Shown here: piece after piece, positions 27,830 through 36,230 of the stretch
Position numbering within the stretch: the first letter of the stretch is position 1
How the letters are laid out: every line of letters starts with the position of its first letter
Assembly: GCA_003241685.1 (NCBI GenBank)
Contig: QFPJ01000013.1
Coordinates: forward strand, 115,549-179,548
DNA from: Sphingopyxis macrogoltabida
GTDB taxonomy: Bacteria > Pseudomonadota > Alphaproteobacteria > Sphingomonadales > Sphingomonadaceae
DNA: 64,000 nt
Direction of reading: 5' to 3'
Notes under the pieces: model-generated
The model's input: only the letters and a program-made list of their open reading frames with translations
Told to the model about the DNA's origin: nothing
The model's database searches: none
Position numbers and translations under genes: made by a program

Positions 27830-29989
27830 TCACCGGAATTTGACCTCGAAGCGCACGCCATAGGTGGCCGGCTGGGCATAGCTGCCCGCGTCACCGGCGG
27901 CCGCCGTCACGATCTGGGAATTATAAACCTCGTCGAACAGGTTCTTGCCCCAGACCGTGACCTTCCAGGCTTCGGAATCGGGTGCCCACGACAGCGAGGC
28001 GTCGGCGAGAGTTACCGGTTTCTGCTTGATACGATTGAGCGAATCCCAGTAGAATTTGCCCTCGTAATTCACATTGCCGGCAAGGACGAGCTGGCCGCCG
28101 CCGACGCCCACCGTATAGTCGGCACCGATATGGCCGCTGACCCGCGGCATCTTGGCAAGATCGTTCCCGCTCACGTCGCGAACGACCGACACATTCCCGC
28201 CTATCGGCACGCCCATGCCATTGGTGGCCGGAATGGTCACGACGGCGTCGGGGAAATCCTTGTAGGTCGCTTTCAGAAGCGACCCGCCTGCGCGGATGTT
28301 GAGCGCCTGGCTGGCGCGGATCGCAATATCGCCCTCGAAGCCGTAGATGCGGGCGCTTGCCGCATTCTGGAGAAGCGGGACACCCGTCACGGCGTCGCGC
28401 GCGGTGACCTGAATGTCCTTGTAATCGGTATAATAGGCGGCGAAATTTGTGCGGAGCCACGGCAGCGGATCGGATTTGATCCCCGCTTCATATTGGGTGA
28501 CGATTTCAGGATCGACTGCTCTCGTCGCCACGGTGCTGCTGTTGAACAGCCCGCTTTTGAACGCCTGGCCCGCCTTGACATAGACATTGGTGCCGTCGAC
28601 GATTTCATAGCTCAAGGTCCCCGAGGGGGTGAAGCGGTTGAAGCTGTCGCCATAGCGGCGACCCGTGAGGACGGTGGGCGCGAGGCGGTCGAACTGCGCC
28701 TTCTTGTCCTCGAGCGTGTAACGGCCCGACACGGTGAAGGTCAGCCGGTCGGTCAGGTCGTAGCTGCCCTGGCCATAGACCGCGAAACTGTCGGTCCACT
28801 GCCGGCTGAAGGCTTTCAGCGCCAGCGCGCCGTTGGAATAGGCCTGCAAGGGATCGAAAGTGGAGCGGTCATGAAAATAGACCGCGCCGACCAGCCATTT
28901 GAACGGGCCGTTGCCGTTCGAGGTCAGGTAATTTTCAAGGTAGAGCGAGCGCGATTTATAGGTGTTGTCGAAACCGGCGGCGACAAGGCTGGTGCCGTCG
29001 GAATCGGCCGGCGCGCGGGCGACATTGTCCTGATAGCTCGCGACGCCATGGACATCGAACGCCGACCCGCGGATCGTGAGCGATAGCGCGAGCGAATCCT
29101 GATTGAGGTCGAGAAAGGCCAGGTTTGATGCGGTTTCAAAGGGCCGCGTCGCGGCAATGCCGTTGTTGGGTGCGCGCAGGCCGATCGAGTTGCCGTTGAT
29201 CGGCTGGTTGACCGAATCGGCGCTGAAACGTTCGACGTGCGAATAGGTCAGCGTCGTTTCGACGGCGTCTGAAATGTCTAGCTTCACTTTGGAACGGATG
29301 CTCAGGCCGTTGCGATCGCCAGTTTTCTTGCCGGTCACAATGTTGCGGATATAGCCATTGTCGTCGCTGTAGATCACGCCCAGATCGGCAGCGATCGGAC
29401 CGGCGCCGCCGCTGACATAGCCCTTGATTTCGACGAGATCGAAGCGGCCATAACCGATGCTGGCCCTGGCGCGAAACTCGTCCGACGGCGTCGTCGTGAT
29501 CAGGTTGATCGCGCCGCCCGTCGCGTTGCGGCCGAGCAACGCGCCCTGCGGGCCCTTGAGGACCTCGACGCGCTCCAGATTGTTGAGTTCGATGAAGCCG
29601 CCGACGAGGAAGGGCTGGTAGACCCCGTCGATAAAGATCGGAACGACCGATTCATCGCCGGCATTCACGCCGCGCGTGCCGATGCCGCGGATCGTCGCCT
29701 GCGGGGCATAGGCGCCGCGCGTGAAGTTCAGACCCGACGTGAGTTTGGTCAGTTCCTGTGTGCTGCTGATTTCTGCGGTTTCGAGCGTGCTCGCCGAAAA
29801 GGCCGAAATCGCGACCGGCACGTCCTGCAGCCGTTCCTCGCGCCGCTGCGCAGTGACCACGATGTCGCCGATGCCGGCCGACGCCTGTTCGGCATCGTCC
29901 GCCGGCGGCGCCGCAGCTTCTTGTGCATAGCCGGCATGCGGAAGGCCGACGAGCGCAGCGCCCAGCAGCAATAGTGCCTTGTTTTTCAT
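27830..29989 (-). CDS. TonB-dependent outer-membrane receptor
   Basis: A 719-aa receptor with a signal peptide (MKNKALLLLGAALVGLPHAGYAQ), a TonB-box-like stretch (GDIVVTAQRREERLQDVPVAIS), a plug domain with VEVLKGPQGALLGRNATGGAI, and a 22-strand barrel ending in EVKFR with the usual terminal aromatic. ATG at 29989 follows GAGAGGAC. It is the first gene of a unit with alcohol and aldehyde dehydrogenases, so it probably imports the compound they act on. A lux-box-like site lies 337 nt upstream of the start. Confidence 0.95.
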   Translation of the reverse strand: MKNKALLLLGAALVGLPHAGYAQEAAAPPADDAEQASAGIGDIVVTAQRREERLQDVPVAISAFSASTLETAEISSTQELTKLTSGLNFTRGAYAPQATIRGIGTRGVNAGDESVVPIFIDGVYQPFLVGGFIELNNLERVEVLKGPQGALLGRNATGGAINLITTTPSDEFRARASIGYGRFDLVEIKGYVSGGAGPIAADLGVIYSDDNGYIRNIVTGKKTGDRNGLSIRSKVKLDISDAVETTLTYSHVERFSADSVNQPINGNSIGLRAPNNGIAATRPFETASNLAFLDLNQDSLALSLTIRGSAFDVHGVASYQDNVARAPADSDGTSLVAAGFDNTYKSRSLYLENYLTSNGNGPFKWLVGAVYFHDRSTFDPLQAYSNGALALKAFSRQWTDSFAVYGQGSYDLTDRLTFTVSGRYTLEDKKAQFDRLAPTVLTGRRYGDSFNRFTPSGTLSYEIVDGTNVYVKAGQAFKSGLFNSSTVATRAVDPEIVTQYEAGIKSDPLPWLRTNFAAYYTDYKDIQVTARDAVTGVPLLQNAASARIYGFEGDIAIRASQALNIRAGGSLLKATYKDFPDAVVTIPATNGMGVPIGGNVSVVRDVSGNDLAKMPRVSGHIGADYTVGVGGGQLVLAGNVNYEGKFYWDSLNRIKQKPVTLADASLSWAPDSEAWKVTVWGKNLFDEVYNSQIVTAAAGDAGSYAQPATYGVRFEVKFR

Positions 29990-30325
29990 AACTGTCCTCT
30001 CCCTTGTCACTTTTTCTTGTTTCGATGGGTGCGGCGCCGTCAGTGTCCGGGGTGCAGTGGGTGATCACGCCATGGACGCCGAGCGGGACGGCGCCGGTCG
30101 ATCTGCTCGATCCTGACGACGGCGCTTCGACCAGATCCGTGTTTCAAGGCGTGTATCGTGACTGACCCATGGATCCCTTCCGGTTCGCATGGGCGAGTTC
30201 CTGCGCGCGCTGCACGAGCCTGTGCTGCGCGTCTATTCCTCTCCCATGACCGCTGGTTTCGACCGTCGCTTTGGCGTCTTCCAGTCTTGCTGGCTAAGAG
30301 ATCGGCTTCTCTGGCAGCAAAAAAA

Positions 30326-30345
30326 AGCTAGCGGAAACGCAAGGT
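30326..30345 (-). promoter_or_regulatory. lux-box-like operator upstream of the TonB-ADH-ALDH operon
   Basis: On the minus strand this reads ACCT-N12-AGCT with a dyad CTTGCG-N4-CGCTAG, matching the CT-N12-AG rule of lux boxes. A 27-nt stretch (30320-30346) is identical, with one mismatch, to the reverse complement of 31275-31301. It lies in the 464-nt gap 29990-30453, between the TonB receptor start and the end of the LuxR gene. I see no gene in that gap, only this site and low-complexity sequence. Confidence 0.75.
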
Positions 30346-30453
30346 AGTTTCAGTCCGCATCGACGGGAATTCGCGCGCCGTCAGACCGCCGATCGCCGCC
30401 AGTAGAAGGCAGAGAATAAACGCAAATTTTCTATCCCGGCCTGTGGGGTCGGT

Positions 30454-31224
30454 TCAGGCGACCGATCCGATCAACCCGAGTTGCGCCGCAATCGCGACGG
30501 TTTGAGTCCGCGACCGCGCGCTGAGTTTGCGCGCGGCGTTTTCGATGTGGAACCGCGCCGTACCGGGTACGACATCGAGCTCGATCGCGATCTGCTTGTC
30601 GGTCATCCCGCGCGCGGCGAAGGTGACGCATGCGACCTCCTGCTTCGTCAGGTGGCGCATGCCGTCGAGCGCATCCTGCCGGAATGGCTGTGCGTGCGCG
30701 CGCATGAAATAGACGCCCGCGACGATCAGCGTCGATCGCCATTCTTCCAATATCCGCTCCAGATCATGCTCGGCCGACCCGATGAAACTGATGCAGCCGA
30801 TATGGCCGCGCGGGGCGTGGATCGGGACGCAGATACCGCCGGTCATTCCGAAACTGGCGGCAAAGTTCAGGATCCGGCGCTGCGCGGCGTCGATGACGAC
30901 GGGGATCGACCAGCCTTCGGCGTCGACGCGCCAGATGAAGGGCACCGATTCGGTGCGGCACGCCAGATAGACCGGATTGTTGAGCCGGTACTGGCGGCGG
31001 TTCCATGTCACGCGAAACTTCGCGGGCAGGTTCGATTCGAAGATCGGTTTGTCGCGGCGGTAACCGATCAGTGACGACAGCGACGACAGATCGTCGATCA
31101 CCGTGACGGTCGGAATACCCATGGCATCCCCGATATCGCGCACGGCGCGCAGCGCGACCTCGCTGTCGCCAGCCTGCGTCATGCGGAGCGCGTGTATAGC
31201 GGGCTTGGCGTTCTTGCTGGTCAT
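30454..31224 (-). CDS. LuxR-family regulator with autoinducer-binding-type domain
   Basis: A 256-aa regulator. The N-terminal ~175 residues have the layout of an autoinducer-binding domain (WNRRQYRLNNPVY, PFIWRVD, FAASFGMTGGICVPIHAPRGHIG). The C-terminal LuxR helix-turn-helix reads LTKQEVACVTFAARGMTDKQIAIELDVVPG in pieces. W74 and Y79 are in the usual ligand-pocket area, but the conserved Asp is Asn83 (NNPVY). ATG at 31224 follows GGAGAGG. There is no luxI in the window, so it looks like a solo. Two lux-box-like sites flank it, one 52 nt upstream of its start. Confidence 0.88.
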   Translation of the reverse strand: MTSKNAKPAIHALRMTQAGDSEVALRAVRDIGDAMGIPTVTVIDDLSSLSSLIGYRRDKPIFESNLPAKFRVTWNRRQYRLNNPVYLACRTESVPFIWRVDAEGWSIPVVIDAAQRRILNFAASFGMTGGICVPIHAPRGHIGCISFIGSAEHDLERILEEWRSTLIVAGVYFMRAHAQPFRQDALDGMRHLTKQEVACVTFAARGMTDKQIAIELDVVPGTARFHIENAARKLSARSRTQTVAIAAQLGLIGSVA

Positions 31225-31275
31225 GATGCCTCTCCCGGATTGCGGCGATGGCGATCGATTTCGCCTGCGCACGAT

Positions 31276-31295
31276 ACCTTGCGTTTTCGCTAGCT
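31276..31295. promoter_or_regulatory. lux-box-like operator between luxR-type gene and thiolase operon
   Basis: The plus strand reads ACCTTGCGTTTTCGCTAGCT, an ACCT-N12-AGCT dyad like known lux boxes. It sits in the divergent 225-nt region, 52 nt before the LuxR start and 155 nt before the thiolase-like start, and is followed by a run of seven T. Its twin is at 30326-30345. Confidence 0.78.
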
Positions 31296-31449
31296 TTTTT
31301 TCCAGCCCCCAAAGTTCGATCACAGGGTCGCCCCACAAGAGGGCGCCGCCGCGGCGGCCATGAAAACGAGCCTTCGGGAAGAGGAACGATGCCGCGCCGA
31401 TCGGTTGGCGCGCAAATTGTCCGCTCGCCCCGAACGCCTGACGATCGGG

Positions 31450-32616
31450 ATGGATATGTCATTTTCCGCATCCGCAATCACCGGCTTTGCCGAACGGCCG
31501 TCGGCGAAGACGCCCGATGGGCAGAGCGCGTTGTCGATCATCGCTGCGCTTGCGCGAGATGCGGTGGCCGATGCCGGACTGGACCGGGATCAAGTGGATG
31601 GGTTGCTGCTGACTATTCCGGTCTTTGGCTACAGCGCCTTTTTCCCGTCGGTCGTGGCGGACAATCTCGGGCTGAACCTCAGCTATTTCGACGTGGTCGA
31701 ACTGGGCGGGGCGTCGTCGGCGGGCATGATCTGGCGCGCTGCGGCGGCGATCGAGGCGGGGCTGTGCAATCATGTCCTGTGCGTCACCGCCGACCTGTCG
31801 GGCGGCGAGCACACCCCGTTCGGGCTGCTGTTGCCGCCCGGCGATGCCGAGTTCGAACAGCCGTTCGGCGCATCGCCGCCCAACGCCGGCTATGCGATGA
31901 TCGCACGCCGCCATATGCACGAATTCGGCACGCGCCCCGAACAGCTCGCGAAGATCGCGGTCAGCCAGCGCGCCAATGCGCTGAAGACGCCGGGCGCGCT
32001 GTTCGGCGACACGCCGCTGACCATCGACGATGTGCTGCAATCGAAACTGGTCTTCGATCCGCTCCACCTGTTCGAGATCGTGTCGCCCTGCACCGGCGGG
32101 GCAGCGGTGATCGTTTCGCGGCGGAGCGCGGCGCCGGATAATGGCCATCCGCCGGTGCTGCTGCTCGGCGCGGGCGAGGCGGGGTCGCATACGTCGATCA
32201 CCTCGCGCCGCGACATCACGACCTCATGGGCGAAAGATTCGGCGGCGCGGGCTTTTGCGATGGCGGGGGTGACGCCGGAGAACGCCGATTTCGCGCAAAT
32301 CTATGATTGCTACACGATCGCGGTGCTGATGTTCCTCGAAGACCTGGGCTTTTGCGCCAAGGGGCACGGCGGCGCCTTTGTTACCGAGCGCGACATGGGC
32401 TTTGGCGGCGATTTCCCCTGCAACACCAATGGCGGGCAGCTTTCCTTCGGGCAGGCAGGCGCGGCCGGCGGGATGACGCATGTCGTCGAAGGCGTGCGCC
32501 AGTTGATGGGGCGCGCGGGCGAGCGGCAGGTCGCCGGCGCCTCGGTCGGCGTTGTCCATGGCAATGGCGGGGTGATGTCGGACCAGGTCACGCTGGTCCT
32601 GGGCAACGGAGGTTAA
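31450..32616 (+). CDS. Thiolase-like protein (SCPx/Ltp type)
   Basis: A protein of about 388 aa with the thiolase fold and the C-terminal HGNGG motif (residues 370-374) of the SCPx/lipid-transfer branch. The nucleophilic cysteine motif of true thiolases is replaced: the segment reads LGGASSAG (85-92). Instead IYDCYT (284-289) carries two tyrosines, as in Ltp2-type retro-aldolases that work with a DUF35 partner. Such a partner is the next gene, 4 nt away. It could therefore split a CoA thioester by a retro-aldol step rather than thiolysis; this is inference. The start is uncertain; an in-frame ATG at 31360 exists. Confidence 0.82.
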   Translation: MDMSFSASAITGFAERPSAKTPDGQSALSIIAALARDAVADAGLDRDQVDGLLLTIPVFGYSAFFPSVVADNLGLNLSYFDVVELGGASSAGMIWRAAAAIEAGLCNHVLCVTADLSGGEHTPFGLLLPPGDAEFEQPFGASPPNAGYAMIARRHMHEFGTRPEQLAKIAVSQRANALKTPGALFGDTPLTIDDVLQSKLVFDPLHLFEIVSPCTGGAAVIVSRRSAAPDNGHPPVLLLGAGEAGSHTSITSRRDITTSWAKDSAARAFAMAGVTPENADFAQIYDCYTIAVLMFLEDLGFCAKGHGGAFVTERDMGFGGDFPCNTNGGQLSFGQAGAAGGMTHVVEGVRQLMGRAGERQVAGASVGVVHGNGGVMSDQVTLVLGNGG

Positions 32617-32620
32617 TCTG

Positions 32621-33034
32621 ATGAACGAGGAATATCGCAAGCCGCTGCCGCGTCCGACGTCGATCAGCAAGCCTTTCTGGGACGCCGCGCACGAAGGCCG
32701 CTTCGTCGTCCAGACCTGCACCGCGTGCGGAACGAGCCAGCACCCGCCGCGCCCGCTGTGCCTGTCGTGCTGGGGCGATGCGCTCGTCTGGAAACCCGCG
32801 AGCGGCAAGGGGCAGATCTATTCCTTCACCGTCGCGCATCGCACCTCGACCAAGGGGTTCCGCGATGACACGCCCTATGTGGTCGCGATCGTCGAGACCG
32901 ACGAGGGCGCCCGGATGACGACCAATATCATCGGCTGCGACCCTGCAGACCTGCAGATCGGCATGGCGGTCGAGGTCGTGCTCGACCGCGTCACCGATGC
33001 CGTGACCCTCCCCAAATTCACCCCCACGAACTGA
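32621..33034 (+). CDS. Zn-ribbon/OB-fold protein (DUF35)
   Basis: A 137-aa protein with an N-terminal helix (SISKPFWDAAHEGRFV), a rubredoxin-like zinc ribbon (CTAC-x11-CLSC) and an OB fold. DUF35 proteins bind thiolase-like partners and channel acyl-CoA, as in ChsH2 with Ltp2 of steroid side-chain degradation. It is tightly packed between the thiolase-like gene and the hydratase gene, which supports a complex with the former. Confidence 0.92.
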   Translation: MNEEYRKPLPRPTSISKPFWDAAHEGRFVVQTCTACGTSQHPPRPLCLSCWGDALVWKPASGKGQIYSFTVAHRTSTKGFRDDTPYVVAIVETDEGARMTTNIIGCDPADLQIGMAVEVVLDRVTDAVTLPKFTPTN

Positions 33035-33048
33035 ACAGGATTTTCGCC

Positions 33049-33840
33049 ATGACCGCCCCGACCGAAACGCCCCAGCATATCCTGACCGAAGTGGTCGACG
33101 AGCATATCCTCGTCGTCACGATGAACCGCCCCGAAGCGCGCAACGCCTTCAACGCCGATATGAGCGCGCAGATGCAGGCGGCGATGGATCGCTATGCCGA
33201 CGATCCGTCGCTGTGGGTGTGCATCATCCGCGGCGAAGGGCCGACCTTTTCGGCGGGTATGGACCTGAAGGCGGCGGCGAAGGGCGACTTCGGCAAGATG
33301 CCGGCGCGCGGCGGGTTCGGCATCCTGTTCGACCCGCCGCAAAAGCCGCTGATCGCCGCAGTCGATGGTTCGGCCTTTGCCGGCGGGTTCGAAATCGCGC
33401 TGTCGTGCGACCTGATTGTCGCCGCGGATAATTCGACCTTTGGGCTGCCCGAGACGAAATGGAGCCTGATCGCGATCGGCGGCGGCGTGCTGCGCCTGCC
33501 GCAGCGGCTTCCCTATCATATCGCGATGGAGATGATCCTGACCGCGCGGCCCAAGCCGGTGCAGGAGCTTGCTCCTTACGGGCTGGTCAACCGCGTCGTC
33601 GCCCCCGGCCAATGCTATGCGGCGGCGCTCGATCTGGCGCGCCTGATCCTCGCCAACGCGCCGCTGGCGGTTCAGGGCAGCAAGCGGATCGTCCATCGCA
33701 GCATCGCCGAACAATGGCCCTTTGCGCAGGGGCTGACCGAACAGCGCGCGGAAATGAAGCAGGTCGCGGCGTCGGCCGACTATCGCCAGGGGGTGACCAG
33801 CTTCGCCGAGAAACGCGCCAGCGTCTGGACGGGAAGCTGA
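33049..33840 (+). CDS. Enoyl-CoA hydratase/isomerase (crotonase family)
   Basis: A 263-aa crotonase-fold enzyme. NRPEARNAF near the start, the oxyanion-hole GPTFSAGMDLKAAA and AVDGSAFAGGFEIAL, and the later FGLPETKWSL are characteristic. It probably hydrates the enoyl-CoA made by the two acyl-CoA dehydrogenases. Gaps of 14 nt and 2 nt to its neighbours place it in the operon. It is not a fused FadB-type protein. Confidence 0.92.
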   Translation: MTAPTETPQHILTEVVDEHILVVTMNRPEARNAFNADMSAQMQAAMDRYADDPSLWVCIIRGEGPTFSAGMDLKAAAKGDFGKMPARGGFGILFDPPQKPLIAAVDGSAFAGGFEIALSCDLIVAADNSTFGLPETKWSLIAIGGGVLRLPQRLPYHIAMEMILTARPKPVQELAPYGLVNRVVAPGQCYAAALDLARLILANAPLAVQGSKRIVHRSIAEQWPFAQGLTEQRAEMKQVAASADYRQGVTSFAEKRASVWTGS

Positions 33841-33842
33841 CC

Positions 33843-35066
33843 ATGACCAGCGCTGCGCTTCCGCTCCAGGGTATCCGCGTCCTCGAACTCGGCCGCCTGC
33901 TCGCAGCGCCTTTAGCTGCGCAGATGCTCGGCGACATGGGCGCCGAGGTCATCAAGATCGAACGCGCCGGTCGCGGCGACGAGTTCCGCCATTATGGCCC
34001 GCCGTTCATGCATGACAAACAGGGCCGACGCACCGACCAGTCGGCAAGCTTTGCATCGACGAACCGCAACAAGCGCGGGATGACGATCGATTTCGCGAAG
34101 CCCGAGGGCCGCGAAATCATCCTCGAACTCGCGCGGCAGAGCGACGTGTTCATCGAGAATTTCAAGACCGGCAGCCTCGCGCACTACGGGCTGGACTATG
34201 ACGCGATCAACGCGGTCAATCCCGACATCATCTATCTGTCGGTGACGGGGTTTGGACAGACGGGCCCCTATGCGCAGCGGCCGGGCACCGACGGCGCCTT
34301 TCAGGCGATGTGCGGCCTGATGGCGGTAACCGGCGAGCCCGCGGGCGCTCCGCAAAAGGCAGGCACCTTCATCGTCGATTTCGTGACCGGATTGTTCGGC
34401 ACGATCGCGGTGCTGAGCGCGCTGCGCCACCGCGAGATCAATCAGGGCGGCGGGCAGGCGATCGACCTCGCGCTGCTCGATTGCAGCCTCGCCGCCATGG
34501 CGATGCGCGCGTCGGAATATTTCGTCGACGGCAAGGAACCCGACCGCGTGGGCAACCGGACCCCGGGGTCGGCGCCGTCGCAGATATTTTCGTGCAGCGA
34601 CGGCGATCTGGTCATCCAGGCGGGCTTCGAAGATGCCTATCGCAATCTGTGCCGCGTCGTCGGGCGTCCCGACCTTGCCGTCGATCCGCGCTTTGCGACG
34701 CGCGACAATCGCGTCGTCCATATCGATGCGCTGGAACCCGAACTCAATGCGGCGCTGTCGAAGCAGAGCGTGGCGCACTGGTTCGCCGAATTGTCGGCGG
34801 CGGGGGTCATCTGCGCCCCCATCTATGCGCCCGGCGAGGCTTTTGACGATCCGCATGTCGTCGCGCGGGGTGTGCGGGTGCGCATTCCGCATCCCGACAC
34901 CGGCACGCTTGATGTCGTCGCCAACCCGATCCGTTTTTCCAAGACGCCGATCGAAACCTACACCGCCCCGCCCAAGCTGGGCGAGGGCAATGCCGACATA
35001 TTGGCCGACCTGTTGGGATATGCGCCCGACCGGATCGCGCGGCTGGCAGCGGAAGGAATATTGTGA
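33843..35066 (+). CDS. Class III CoA-transferase, first copy
   Basis: A 407-aa member of the CaiB/BaiF (formyl-CoA transferase) family that moves CoA from a donor thioester to an acid. The catalytic Asp is probably D150 in RPGTDGAFQAM. LGDMGAEVIKIERAGRGDEFR is the typical N-terminal CoA-binding stretch. ATG at 33843 is 2 nt after the hydratase stop. Its stop overlaps the start of a second CoA-transferase, so the two may form a hetero-oligomer like benzylsuccinate CoA-transferase BbsEF. Confidence 0.92.
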   Translation: MTSAALPLQGIRVLELGRLLAAPLAAQMLGDMGAEVIKIERAGRGDEFRHYGPPFMHDKQGRRTDQSASFASTNRNKRGMTIDFAKPEGREIILELARQSDVFIENFKTGSLAHYGLDYDAINAVNPDIIYLSVTGFGQTGPYAQRPGTDGAFQAMCGLMAVTGEPAGAPQKAGTFIVDFVTGLFGTIAVLSALRHREINQGGGQAIDLALLDCSLAAMAMRASEYFVDGKEPDRVGNRTPGSAPSQIFSCSDGDLVIQAGFEDAYRNLCRVVGRPDLAVDPRFATRDNRVVHIDALEPELNAALSKQSVAHWFAELSAAGVICAPIYAPGEAFDDPHVVARGVRVRIPHPDTGTLDVVANPIRFSKTPIETYTAPPKLGEGNADILADLLGYAPDRIARLAAEGIL

Positions 35067-36226
35067 TGGCCACCCCCGCCATGCTCGAAGGCATCCGCAT
35101 CGCCGATATGTCGACGGTGATCTTCGGCCCCTATGCGACGCAGATCCTCGCCGACATGGGCGCCGATGTGGTCAAGATCGAACCGCCCGAGGGCGACCGG
35201 ACGCGCTCGATCGGCCGCCATGCCAAGACGCGCGGCATGGGCGTACTCCACCTGACGATCAATCGCGGCAAGCGGTCGGTCAACTGGGACGTGCGCAGCG
35301 ACAAGGGCCGCGCCGCGATCCGCAAGCTCATCGAAACGAGCGACGTGTTCATCCACAATGTCCGGCTCGACGGGGTGACGCGGCTCGGCCTCGATTATGA
35401 GTCGGTTCGCGCGATCAAGCCCGACATCGTCTATGTCCATTGCACCGGTTTCGGACAGGCGGGTCCGTACGCGCCTTTGGCGGCCTATGACGATGTGATC
35501 CAGGCGAGCAGCGGCATCGCCTCGCTGTTGCCGCGCGTCACCGACGATCCCGCGCCGCGCTATCTGCCGATGGCGATCGCCGACAAGGTGTCGGGCATGA
35601 CTGCGGCTTATGCGGTGCTCGGCGCGATCATCCATAAGCTGAGGACCGGCGAAGGCCAGCATGTCGAGGTGCCGATGCTCGAATCGGTCGCGGCCTTCAA
35701 CCTGCTCGAACATATGAGCGGGCGAACGGTCGAACCGCGCAACGGTCCGATGGGTTATGCGCGGCAGGTGGACAAGGAGCGCCAGCCCTTTCCCACAAGC
35801 GACGGCTACATCAGCATCGCCCCCTATGTCGACGGCAACTGGGTCAAGCTGTTCACCGCCTGCGGGCACGGCGATATCCTGCTGGACGAGCGGCTCACCG
35901 ACCCGGTGCTGCGCTTCAAGAACGGCTCGCTGCTCAACGAACGGTTGCGCGACATCACCCCCGAACGGACCACCGCCGAATGGCTGGACTTGTGCGGCGG
36001 GATTTCGGTCGCGGCGATGCGGGTGAACGACCTGGAGGAACTGATCGACGATCCGCATCTGAAGGCGGTCGACTTTCTGCGCCTGAAGCAGCACCCGACC
36101 GAGGGCGGCTATTATGAGGTGCGCCCGCCGGTCAATTTCTCGGCCCGGCCCGACCCCGAAATCGGCCCGGCGCCGCTGCTCGGCGAGCATAGCGACGCCC
36201 TGCTGCGCGAACTTGGCGCGGAGTGA
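35066..36226 (+). CDS. Class III CoA-transferase, second copy
   Basis: A 386-aa CaiB/BaiF-family protein. The catalytic Asp is probably D142 in AAYDDVIQASSG, which aligns with D150 of the preceding gene. ATG at 35066 overlaps the previous TGA (TGATG) with GGAAGGAA upstream, so translation is coupled. The pair shares the same N-terminal pattern but differs in length and sequence, and so looks like two subunits rather than a recent duplication. It would activate the acid produced by the ADH-ALDH pair. Confidence 0.92.
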   Translation: MATPAMLEGIRIADMSTVIFGPYATQILADMGADVVKIEPPEGDRTRSIGRHAKTRGMGVLHLTINRGKRSVNWDVRSDKGRAAIRKLIETSDVFIHNVRLDGVTRLGLDYESVRAIKPDIVYVHCTGFGQAGPYAPLAAYDDVIQASSGIASLLPRVTDDPAPRYLPMAIADKVSGMTAAYAVLGAIIHKLRTGEGQHVEVPMLESVAAFNLLEHMSGRTVEPRNGPMGYARQVDKERQPFPTSDGYISIAPYVDGNWVKLFTACGHGDILLDERLTDPVLRFKNGSLLNERLRDITPERTTAEWLDLCGGISVAAMRVNDLEELIDDPHLKAVDFLRLKQHPTEGGYYEVRPPVNFSARPDPEIGPAPLLGEHSDALLRELGAE

Positions 36227-36230
36227 TCGG

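Noticed and set aside
30011..31224. An autoinducer synthase (luxI) near the LuxR gene
   Set aside because: No LuxI-like frame is present on either strand in the window.
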